This document shows positions 1 through 9,800 of a DNA stretch of 64,000 nucleotides, one piece after another. Numbering within the stretch: position 1 is the first letter of the stretch; each line of letters begins with the position of its first letter. Source of the DNA: Halichondria panicea (taxonomy: Eukaryota > Porifera > Demospongiae > Suberitida > Halichondriidae); contig NC_087378.1 in the NCBI RefSeq assembly GCF_963675165.1, positions 7,263,273 through 7,327,272 on the forward strand. Direction: 5' to 3'. Below the pieces are notes generated by a model. It was not told where the DNA came from. It did not search any database and saw nothing but the letters and a program-made list of their open reading frames with translations. Made by a program: the position numbers and the translations under genes.

Positions 1-229
1 CATACGTGCAAACTAACAGCATAAACCACACACAGTAAGTGAATATTCACTATTAAGCTACAGGTAGAACTGTGAACATCATAGTATGCGTACACACTCC
101 AATATACACAGGCAACAGGAATTTTACCAAACTAGTAATATGTGATTTAAGATGGAAGGCATTTCCAAACCGAACTTGATATTACACGCATAAAGCTACA
201 GTGTATATGGAGTATGGGATTTGACTCAC

Positions 230-1969
230 CAGAGAGAAAGAGGACAATTGCGACAGAGTTGCAGATGGCAAACCAATGGATCTGTACGTCACTCATCTGA
301 AGGTAGATGTCCCAACGTGATGCCCAGGCAACGTCACTAGCCTGCCACACCACGGTGTACGTGAACATCACACTAGTCTTAGCTGGAGGGGACATAGCAG
401 GAGAAATATCATACACACTGTTCTCTTAGCTTAATGGTAAAGCAATCAAGATTCTAGAGTCACATACTACAGTTGGGTTAGACACAAACACAGGGATGAT
501 ACTGCACAAGACCATCATTGCAAATGTTCAACCTTACAGTTACTACGAGCATTCATCCACTTACTTCCTTTCTGTAGTTGCAGGACACTGGTTTGCTCGC
601 TATTGAGTTTACAATGCTTCCTATCTTCAGACTTAACGTCGGCCATAGGGACACCCTGGTCGTTGTTAGGGGTAACACTCATCATAGAGTCCATGGAGTA
701 ACTCTTTGTCTCCACCTCAAACCCCACAACACGATACACAGGTTCCCTGAGGGAGCGGATACACGTGTACATTTCCGTATTACTAGAATACTTTGCTGGT
801 GAAAAACCTTTGCGAGTGAGCCAAATCAGCACCCTTTGCGATGTAACTATTGCGTTCTGGCAAGGATGGTGTGTATTAATTTACTAGTAATTTAGGTTTT
901 GCTGCAAATGGATCAACTCTCGCAAAGTGTTTGATGCTCGCAAAACATTCTAGTAATACTGTCATTATGCAGCACATGGTGGCCAAACTGTGTAGTATAG
1001 TATAGTACAGGCTCATAGAGATTGCTATGTACCAAAAGCACTACAGATAATTATGACAACAAGAAAAAGCTTTGGCAAAGGCTGTGTGTATCTGGCCTGC
1101 ATTCGTGCTATTTCAGGTACTATTGTACTATTCGGTTAACTTACGCATCGGCCCCCTTGAGATCGTGGTACTTGATGACAATCGTGAGGTGGTTGTTGAG
1201 AATGTACTTGTCGTTACTAATAAAGCCAAGCTTGTAGCCATCTTCATATTGTAACTCGTTTGTCTTGAGGTTCTTAAACACTGAGGCAGCTGGAAGATTG
1301 TCTGCTATCCTGCAAACAAAAAGAAAGAATAAATTCACAGACAGACATTTTTAGAGTGGGGAAAAAATATTCACAACATTTTTTTAGGTGCCACTTTATA
1401 TATAGTTTCTCACATATGTACAGTGTAGTCCTCGTCAATTTTCTCAATAAACATATCCGTCTGCTCTGAAGTGAGATCGACAGTACACAATACTTTGCAG
1501 TCCACTGATTCACGGATACGCAGCTGTGTACGTATATGTATGAAGTCGTAAATGTAATGTACACGTGTATCCCTGACAACACAGCTATGAGTTAGAAAAG
1601 ATCGAAACTTGATATTTACATTCCAATTTATTCGTTTGGCTGCCAAATACTTACGTGACATTGTATGATAGGCTCTTAAAATACTCCCTCACTTATAAAA
1701 TGAATCACATCGTTAAAGCCAGTACGCTTAACTAGGATTGGCACAACTTTTGTTTCGATACTTTTTGGTGCTTTCTAGAAATATTATCTGTGATAGTACA
1801 ACTCTCACCATATATGGAGTGTTCACAATCCTGTCCCCTCTTAGAACCTCACCTGAATGGGTACGAATAGTCAATGAATAATGGTAGACTATACTAAAGG
1901 AAAGGCGTTTCCAAACAAATCGCAATACAAAGCAGTGATTTGGGGACTATCAATAGTTATACCCGGTAC

Positions 1970-2027
<58 letters not shown>

Positions 2028-2479
2028 CCCGGTACACTGATACATGCAATTACGCATTTAATCAACCACTGAATTCAAGCAGGACTGTTGTGTTGTGTGT
2101 GTATGTATCTATATACCGAGATTGAGCTTTTTGTAGTGCATCTTTTCGTCAGCGGGTCGACAGAATGGGAGAGAGTAGTACTCATAGGGCAGCTGTGTCT
2201 TCACGCTGGTCATCTTCACAGCCTATGGGGATCATGAATATTTTAATCTTGATCGTCGAGTAGTGTGCATTAATAGGAAACGTGAATCGACTGAAAAGAA
2301 CAACTGCATAGCATGGTTTAGTCTCTCTCTATGGTACTCACTTTGACTATTAGCTCTTCTCCCCCATGGAACTCAGCAGGGGCCACTCCAGGAATGTAGA
2401 AACCATTGGATAGGCAGATTTGAAGAGTAAAGAGACTGCAAATTATCAGAGACTTCATGCCAAATACGTTATCTCCCAT
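230..2479 (-). CDS. TM9SF4: TM9SF4-like nonaspanin, N-terminal part (3' end off window)
   Basis: Seven coding exons in coding order: 2342-2479, 2117-2222, 1809-1852, 1414-1523, 1145-1309, 565-746, 230-424. All phases join and the last exon ends on a GT donor, so the remaining exons (nine membrane spans) lie left of base 1. The start at 2479 gives MGDNVFG before a hydrophobic signal peptide; an in-frame ATG at 2458 is an alternative. Diagnostic TM9SF motifs are seen: [12 protein letters not shown] after the signal, [44 protein letters not shown], then [10 protein letters not shown]-like text ([17 protein letters not shown]) entering the first membrane helix. Family knowledge: TM9SF4 sorts membrane cargo in Golgi and endosomes. 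Only the lumenal domain and the first helix are encoded here. Intron 5 carries an ATTACTAGAAT-family element and intron 2 a long GT microsatellite. Confidence 0.93.
778..959. mobile_element. MITE, ATTACTAGAAT family, copy 1
   Basis: Begins GTATTACTAGAATACTTTGC and ends GCAAAACATTCTAGTAATAC, near-perfect terminal inverted repeats. Internal words such as CCTTTGCGA, GCGTTCTGGCAAGGAT and GTTTGATGCTCGC recur in copies at 20825-21039, 51882-52049 and (reverse) 53608-53774. About 180 bp, no coding capacity; lies in intron 5 of the TM9SF4-like gene. Confidence 0.85.
1960..2040. repeat. (GT)n microsatellite between two copies of a 14-16 bp direct repeat
   Basis: A run of about 26 GT units (about 1972-2024) lies in the second intron of the TM9SF4-like gene. 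The sequence TATACCCGGTACACTG stands directly before and again directly after the run, so the repeat array is bracketed by a direct duplication. Confidence 0.85.
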
Positions 2480-2622
2480 TGACTAGTGACCCTTGGAAAG
2501 CTTTGGAGTGCCAGCAAGTATTAAGTCCAGTACTTCTTCAACTTTGCTCTGTGGAATATTAAGGATCCAATACTATTTCAACGTTTCTCTTACTTTTCGC
2601 TAATAGAGAGAGCAAAGTGGCA

Positions 2623-2630
2623 CATGCGCA
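2623..2630. promoter_or_regulatory. NRF1-like core CATGCGCA in divergent promoter
   Basis: CATGCGCA lies in the 218-bp space between the divergent start codons at 2479 (-) and 2698 (+). The same eight bases sit in the UGT/EndoU divergent spacer. The match to the NRF1 half-site is by eye; function is inferred. Confidence 0.35.
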
Positions 2631-2697
2631 CTAGATAGCAGAAGTCAGCAAGTGGGAGTGTCTGGGGCTGCTTGGCTTTGTGGAATGCTCTTCTTTC

Positions 2698-3903
2698 ATG
2701 GCCAAGTCTGCGATAGAAGCTGTTAGTTTTCCACATTCCACTTTCCCAGACACAAGGGTGCAAGTGGATCCTGCTACATCTCCTCCCTATAATTGGATAT
2801 GCTCTCTGGATATAACAGATGCCTATGGAGATAAATGGGCTGGCACTGGCTTCGCAATCAACCTTCCAAATGCCAAATACGAAGTGATTGTCACTGCTGG
2901 TCATTGTACTTACATCAAAGGAGACTATGCTTCAAGCATTATTGTGCAATTCCCTGGAGAAGAGTTCGCTCGAACTATTTACAAGAATGGTTTCTATGCT
3001 TCACCTGAATACATCAAACATGGTGACGTAGAAAACGATGATTATGGCCTCATACTAATTCCGAAAAGTAGAGATGTTATCGGTGGATTTGGATGGTCTG
3101 CTGATATTGAAGATACGGAGCTTGACAAGTGTTCTGTAACAAGCTGTGGCTATCCTACTGATAAACCAGCAGGCACTTTGTGGGTCACCGGAGGAAGAGT
3201 TACAAGCTACACCGAAAAGCGTATCTTCTACGAAAACAATTCGATCCGAAAGCAAAGTGGAAGCCCTGTGTATACATGGCATAAGGGATATTGGACGGTT
3301 GTTGGGGTCCACAGCAACGGAGGCTCCCCAAATTCTGCTTCACGATTCACAATTCAGGTGATATCGTGTTTTCTCAAGCAAATGCAATGCAAGAAAACAC
3401 TAAAATCTGTGCATTTTCCAGACGTGTACATTCGATGTGATGCAAGTGATGTAAAGGAATCTACAGGACCTGGAGGAGGGACAGTCAACTGTCAATACAA
3501 GCCACCACAATGTTGGGAGCAATTCTATGTCATCCCACTGGAAATGCCACCGTCGTTGGTTAAACAACCAATCCGCAAAGTAGTCATTGAAAGTGCAGAA
3601 TGGAAGAATGCCTTTCTTCGACTGGAGGACAAACAGATGACAGAATTCAGAAGCTGTGGTGGAGGTAAAGTGAATCTTCAGTTTGGAGCAATGTCTTACG
3701 AACAGTTCATTCTCAAAGAAGAAGGTCCAGATGATGTGTACTCAATCGTAAGTATTGTTTTCCCTCATTGCCGTATTCGAGTCGATGGAAAAAGAGTGAC
3801 AAGTTGGCTAGCTTCTGGTAGCGGCACTGTGAATTGCCAGTATTTTGGTGATGTGAATGTTCCTGCTAAGGAGTTTGAAAAGATACAGATCAAACAACTT
3901 TGA
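2698..3903 (+). CDS. V8-like (S1B) serine peptidase with C-terminal trefoil-like repeats
   Basis: Uninterrupted 401-residue ORF. The first ATG in frame is 2698; frame-open sequence upstream has no ATG. Residues 40-220 match glutamyl-endopeptidase-like trypsins: VTAGHC (His69), ENDDYGLIL (Asp114 or Asp115) and KQSGSPV (Ser187), followed by the typical VVGVHSNGG strand. Residues 241-401 hold three repeats of a pattern G-x-G-x-VN-x-Q then EQF or EFE (GGGTVNCQ, GGGKVNLQ, GSGTVNCQ), as expected for the three lobes of a fascin/lectin-like beta-trefoil. No signal peptide or membrane segment is visible, unlike most secreted S1B enzymes, so a short unrecognised first exon is possible. It lies head to head with the TM9SF4-like gene. 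Lack of introns in an intron-rich setting could mean a retrocopy or an acquired gene; codon use looks like the neighbours. Substrate unknown. Confidence 0.85.
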   Translation: MAKSAIEAVSFPHSTFPDTRVQVDPATSPPYNWICSLDITDAYGDKWAGTGFAINLPNAKYEVIVTAGHCTYIKGDYASSIIVQFPGEEFARTIYKNGFYASPEYIKHGDVENDDYGLILIPKSRDVIGGFGWSADIEDTELDKCSVTSCGYPTDKPAGTLWVTGGRVTSYTEKRIFYENNSIRKQSGSPVYTWHKGYWTVVGVHSNGGSPNSASRFTIQVISCFLKQMQCKKTLKSVHFPDVYIRCDASDVKESTGPGGGTVNCQYKPPQCWEQFYVIPLEMPPSLVKQPIRKVVIESAEWKNAFLRLEDKQMTEFRSCGGGKVNLQFGAMSYEQFILKEEGPDDVYSIVSIVFPHCRIRVDGKRVTSWLASGSGTVNCQYFGDVNVPAKEFEKIQIKQL

Positions 3904-4076
3904 AGTAGCTGATCACATAAGTACAACATAGATAATTATAACTGATATATAGACAATTTTACGAAGATAATAATTATTATAATTTGTATATATATATTAT
4001 AGTCTTTTGACATATTTTTTTCATTGTTCATTTAAGTAATTTAGAAGCAAATAATGGTAAAATTAATACAGATTGA
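3904..4076. other. AT-rich 3' flank between convergent genes
   Basis: 173 bp between two convergent stop codons. Very AT-rich, no ORF and no clear AATAAA. It must hold both 3' UTR ends. Confidence 0.6.
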
Positions 4077-6672
4077 TCAAATAAGTAAATGAGCAGGTTT
4101 TTTGCCTGGCCAAGACTCTTTGGCATATTTTTTCTTTCTATGTTCATCTGAGCTAAATAGTGAAGGCATAGCTATGTCAGTCTGAGAGGAGTCCCAAGTC
4201 ATGGCAGCAGCAATAGGCTTTGAGGCTTGCTGCGCCTTGACCATCAAGTCAGTTGGGTTTGCCACAGGGGGTGCTGTAATGATAGAGCATACAGTGATGT
4301 TAAAAATTGATAGTATAAACGTCCAGTTTTTTTGCCACTGGATTGGGTTTTAGATACAGATGACAAAATTACCTACAGTGTAGGTATACTTAGACGGAAG
4401 TACATGCTAACACACAGTATGTACTGTACTGATCAGGTAAGTACTAGCCCCAGCATAATACAACGTAACGGCACTGCTCACCTGCAGATATGGTTTTGGC
4501 GAAGAAGGTGGAGCCTGCAGAGTAGCCAGCCAGTGTGGGGGTTGAGGGGGAGGGGGTGTCAGCATAGAGAGCTGTGGGGGAGCTCAGAGGCTGCTTGAAC
4601 TTGTTGAACTTTACCCCAGGGCTTGTGGGACTAACAACATGAGCCTCTCCGTCAGACAGCTTCCTTTTCTGGAGGTGGAAAAGGTGAGGTAATAGTTGAC
4701 ACCACACATATGAACAATCTCCCATCAGAAAGAATGACATTAGAAGTTGTGAACAGTACGTACAATGGGAAGGGGGGAGGGTCTCAGCAACCTTGCAAAC
4801 ATTTTCTAAAACCACGGTAATTACATACAACCCTGATCAGAGGAGGTATGACATGAGTACCTCGATTAGGCTTGGTCACGTGCAAAATTTAACAGTAAAG
4901 TCATTGTTGCATGTGACTAATTAACTCTATTTCAGCCTATAGTCGAGGTACTCGTGTCGGACCTCCTCTAGCTCTGAACACTGATACAGCTAATAGATGG
5001 CTACCCTACATACCTGCAGGGCCTACTTGTCACAGGGACAGATTCCAACCAAACGTGCTCACCTTTGTAGGAATGATGGTTGTCTGCACCATATTCCTGA
5101 ACCTGCCAATGGTTGGGTCAATGTCCTCAGGGTTGATGATCTCCTCCTCATCGGCAAATGAGATAGATAGAGGGTGCTGCTTACGTTTGTGTGACAAATC
5201 CTTCTCTGATATGCCCACCATTGAGATCTGTCTATTGTGAGCTGTGTTGAACTGAGTCAGGTCCTGGAGGGAGGAAACAACAAAGATTAGTACAACTGTA
5301 ATAGAACATTATGACCCATTCCAAATTTGAGATTTGAGCATGTCATCTGAACGCAGAGGAGGTACCACGAGTACCTCGATTTAGCAATTAGCCTCTGCAA
5401 TAACGAGCGTGGGCGGATAATTAGACGCCCACGCTCAACGTTATTGCAGAGGCTAATTGCTTAATCGAGGTATTTGTGAACGGGCTCCTTTTAAGCTTTC
5501 AAAAATCAGAAAATCATTGAGACCATCAGAACTCTAGTTACAGAGCCGAATCTATGTACAACATAAAATTACTATATGCAAAAGTTCCTACACAACTATT
5601 TCACCCACATCGAGGTCATTGTCAAGCTCCGGTAGTCCCAGCAGTGTCCCTCCCTCAACCCCCTCCTCGTCTCCTTCACTCGTTATCAGGGGGAGCACCA
5701 CGGGGGGTCTCTCTCGGAGGACGTACGTACGAGTGGAAGCACCAAAACTGAGTGTGCTGTCCAATGGGACTTGTGTGGGCTTGTGGGCCTCCAGTCGCAT
5801 GCTACCAATGAAGGTGCCATGAGCTGGGGAAATTATAAATTATAGCCCATTATTTTTTTCTTCACGGATGGAACATTTCAATCCGAAAGCAATCACTGAT
5901 TTTTAAACACATTATTAGATAGGTATTGAAAAGGGCTATAAAATGCATCTTAATGGTGAAAATGCACAATCCTAACTCAGCACTCAAAGTAACTATCAAA
6001 ACAGGGTCCATTCGGAAAGGCTGTCATTATTGTCAGTACTACAACACAGTTAACGACTAATCTTAAAAGTCCATGCATTCTTCAACAACGACTAATCTTA
6101 AAAGTACATGCATTTTTCAACACCTCCTTCTTTAGTGGCTACGAAACCATTTTAATGTTCTCTAGTTATGACCACTTCGAATTACCTACAAAACTGAGAC
6201 CCTCCTGTGCACCATAAAATACAATCACTAACGGACCAACAAACAGTACACCAATTTTAATAAAAAGCGCACTTACTGCTTCCCAGATCAATAAGAAATG
6301 GTCTCTTCAAGTGTTTGTGATAAACTAGTGCAGAGTGTTGCCGTGAGCAACTCTGGTGGGGAAGGGGGAAGTCGCAGCTCTCTTTGGCACGACCAAATAT
6401 GTAGCAATTCTTCTCGTCAAGTAACAGTTTCTATGGTGATGTGCGTAGCATAGCGTACATAGCGTACATGTCATATTACAATAGTTATAACTAACCTGCA
6501 AAACACTTCCATTCTTGACGACATCAAGATGCAGTCCAGTAGGAGCAACCCCAGCCCTGTACACAATTTAATATACTAACTATGCCTTACTGTATCATTG
6601 GCAACTTGCATGAGCTTATCTTTACAATGATTCTTACCATGAGGGCACTTTAAAGTCCTGATCAGAGGTCAT
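4077..6672 (-). CDS. PPP1R8: NIPP1, nuclear inhibitor of protein phosphatase 1
   Basis: Seven exons: 6638-6672, 6496-6556, 6277-6430, 5609-5823, 5063-5263, 4482-4668, 4077-4273, giving 349 residues, close to the 351 of the human protein. Residues about 13-110 form the FHA domain: GLHLDVVK, YIFGR, HQSCSRQHSALVYHKH, DLGSTHGTF. It continues with EAHKP, DSTLSFGASTR, the central ADEEEIINPEDIDP and GRFRNMVQT, and ends KKKYAKESWPGKKP, the conserved C-terminal RNA-binding/inhibitory tail. Known role: targets PP1 in the nucleus to FHA-bound phosphoproteins and is linked to splicing factors. The PP1-docking RVxF site is altered to SISF (5156-5167). Two AGAGGAGGT-family MITEs lie in adjacent introns. 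The start codon is 223 bp from the divergent TRP-like gene. Confidence 0.96.
4838..4971. mobile_element. MITE, AGAGGAGGT family, copy A
   Basis: Left end CAGAGGAGGTATGACATGAG, then TACCTCGATTAGGC; right end is the reverse complement of CTAGAGGAGGTCCGACACGAG then TACCTCGACTATAGGC. About 135 bp foldback in the intron before NIPP1 exon 6. No clear target duplication. Confidence 0.8.
5351..5492. mobile_element. MITE, AGAGGAGGT family, copy B
   Basis: Left end GCAGAGGAGGTACCACGAG then TACCTCGATT; long inner inverted repeat around GCAATTAGCCTCTGCAATAA and CGTGGGCG, mirrored by GCCCACGCTC and TTATTGCAGAGGCTAATTGC. The right end has decayed (GGGCTCCTTTT). In the intron before NIPP1 exon 5. Confidence 0.8.
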
Positions 6673-6895
6673 ACTTCACTGCCATCTGCTTTCAATTCTA
6701 ATTCTTTAATTCCTACTGGAGCACATCGAGAAGGTGTGTAGCTTTGAGCTCCACCCTCTTTGCAGAATGGAAGCAAAAGTGAGACCTTTTTTGTTAGCAC
6801 TTCAGTGCTAGTGGCTTATGCAGTAGTAGCAGCTTTATTACAGTTAGTGCAAAATTATGCACTGAATGTAGTAGAGGCATCTAGATCTAGTGGAG

Positions 6896-9800
6896 ATGCA
6901 CAAGAAGAACCAAGTGTCTCCTGAGATTTCTTCCCCTGCCAATGGCTGGCAAGAAGGGGACACTCCACACTCCTCTAGCCAAGATGATGATGCAGGGAAT
7001 ACTGTAAAGAGAGTGAGGCCCAAAGCACGGCGTTTCAAACGCTATTCTAGACACTGGTCAGGTACAGAGGCATCTGCTAGATTTAGCAGCAACACAGGAG
7101 CCAGTTCACCATCCACAGTGACACAAGTACTGGAAGAACACTCTGATGATGGAGAAGAAGCTGGTGGCCATACTCAAGCTGCTATACTGACGTATTTTCT
7201 GCAGATTTTAAACAGCGAGACTGATATCGACTTCACTTACATTGAACACCTACTCTCAAATGGAGCCGATATTGATTCTACTGATGAATCTACTGGAATA
7301 ACTGTTATGCACAAAGTGGCTGAAAATTGGAATGTCACTGTCGCCCAGTTCCTCTATGATAGAGGGAGTGATATTCACCGTGCAGACAACACTGGTAAAA
7401 CTCCTCTGCACATTGCTGCTGGGATCAATCATCGAGACATGGTTGTATGGCTGATCAGGCAAGGTGCCGATGTGGAAGCCAGGACGAATGTTGAGAAGCA
7501 AACTCCAGTTCATCATGCAGCTAGGAGCGACGCTGTGCTTGCACTTGAAGCCTTGATTCAGAGCGGAGGTGAGCTACTCCACAGTTACTAACTGTCTGGA
7601 TTTTAGCTAGTGCTTGAAAAAGCTTTAGGAAACTATCCTAATCCGTGTAAAATGCTACATACTCTGTTTTGCTAAGTATTGCCTCTACAATCCCAGAGGC
7701 AATCTCCTTTAGTGTACTGTGGCTAAGAGCCGGGTTTAGCTACATTTCCTCAGGTAACTATGAAACAAAGGATTACAAAGGGAGGACTCCACTGTACCTG
7801 GCGGCAGAGCTGGATAGAACGTTGGTGGCCAACTTCTTAATATCGCTGGACACCCCTGCAAAATGCACAGTCACTGATAATGCTGGTAGCCATGTCATAA
7901 CAAGCATGATTAGGACTATGCCTGAAGTGGTGAGCATAAAAATGTCAGCCTTACACACTAGAAGCTTATTGGTACACAACGCTAACACAATAGCCACTTT
8001 CATCATCGTAGCACCTCATAATAACACAACTATATATATGCATGCATTAATTTATCACTGCAAGATTGTTTTGTTATCTCTATGATTACAGGCATCCCAG
8101 TCTCTGAACCAGCTGCACAAGCTTGCACCGGCTGACAGGAAATAGTATTTCATCCTGAGTAACTTGGAGCACAGCCTGGGAGATTACCATGCAGCCAAGG
8201 GAATCAAATCACCAGTGAGACATAATACTATCCACCAATGGCTTAGATTCCGCATATGTAGTTTGAGATGGCGGTGGAGGAGAGTAGATATGAGATACTC
8301 ACACACACGGTCATGGAAGAACTGATCAAACAGAAATGGAAGTATTGTGTGCGATGGTACTACTATACCTACCTGGGGCTTTATTTTCTCTTCTTAATCT
8401 CCTGGTCTGTTCTCATCTCATTCCCTTCTGTACAACTCAAGCACTGTTATGTCTTCCCCACTGACACATGGAGGATTGTGGTAGAGGTACAAATTCACTT
8501 AGTGGAGTTAAGGATCTTTACCCATTAATCTTTTACTACTGTTATTAAGGTATTTTAGCGTGATGCTCTTTACCATCTCTCACATGCTGAACAGATCATA
8601 GCCTTGGGGACCTACATTCACCAGGTTGCTGAAGAAATTGCTGAGATTATAAGGTCTCACTTAAAGCATAAGGTAAGATTACACAAACAGCATTTTTCAA
8701 AATAAAATAACAAATCATTGTCTCTTGTTGGTCCTTTGCAGAGGTACACTTCATTTCGTCGGAGAACGCTACAGGATGACCTCGAGAATGCGGACATTTC
8801 CTTACCAGAAGAGAGGAAGTATCTCTTGTCTGAACTGGAGAGCACTAAGAAGAGCCCCCCAAACTATTTCAAAGAGCCATGGAATATCATCGACATTATT
8901 ACCTATGTGGCTCTGCTCGTTGTGATTCTTCTGCACATAGCGGACATTGCAGTGCATACGACTGAGCTGGCAGTGTGGACTGCAAGGTATCTGTGTGTAT
9001 GGTATATTGGCACGTGATAACTGTGTCTATATAGACTTAATTAAGAGCTGGTTTTGTAATCCAACTCTTTCATTGTCCCTAATATGAGCTTCTATTGTCC
9101 AATGTACTCTCTGTAGCTGTAATTGACGAGCTCTATAATAATTATTATTATGTTATTGTGTGTTTGAATCAGTACTGCATTACGTGCTTTGCAGCTCACT
9201 TGCAAGTTTGGGGGAGAATAGTAAAATGCCAAAAACTACTGAGATGATAGTTACATAAGTAAACCATGGCAACCACTCTACCGAAGGTGTTATATAAACT
9301 GTTACATGTACTTGTTTGCAGTTTACCTTTGTCCCAAGTGTGTGCTGCGAAGCACAGTATATACGTGGAGTATCAGAAAAGGAGTATCCAATTTCCAAAC
9401 AATTTTGGTTTAGATCAAAGTTGTCAATTTTGTCAAAATACCAATGAGCAATGGATATTATGTACAGCTGTATACTCATTACTCTTGCCTGATATAACTG
9501 GGTTCTCAAGTTCTCAGCAGTTTCAACTAGCCAGACCAATCTACAATCAATATTTAGAAGCTCTATACTAGTCTATACATCAATAGAGAGCTGATTGATG
9601 TATTTAACAGCACAATGCTATTTGCATGTTTACAAGAGTTCCTAATGAAGTCTTGTATACAGGTATAGGAACTTTAAAAACATGCATAGCATTCTGCTGT
9701 TAAATACATCTCACGTAGCTCTCTATTACCTTAAATACAGGTTCTCGTGTGCTGCTGTTCTTCTGATTTGGGTCCGACTGCTCAACCTAGTGAGAGCTCT

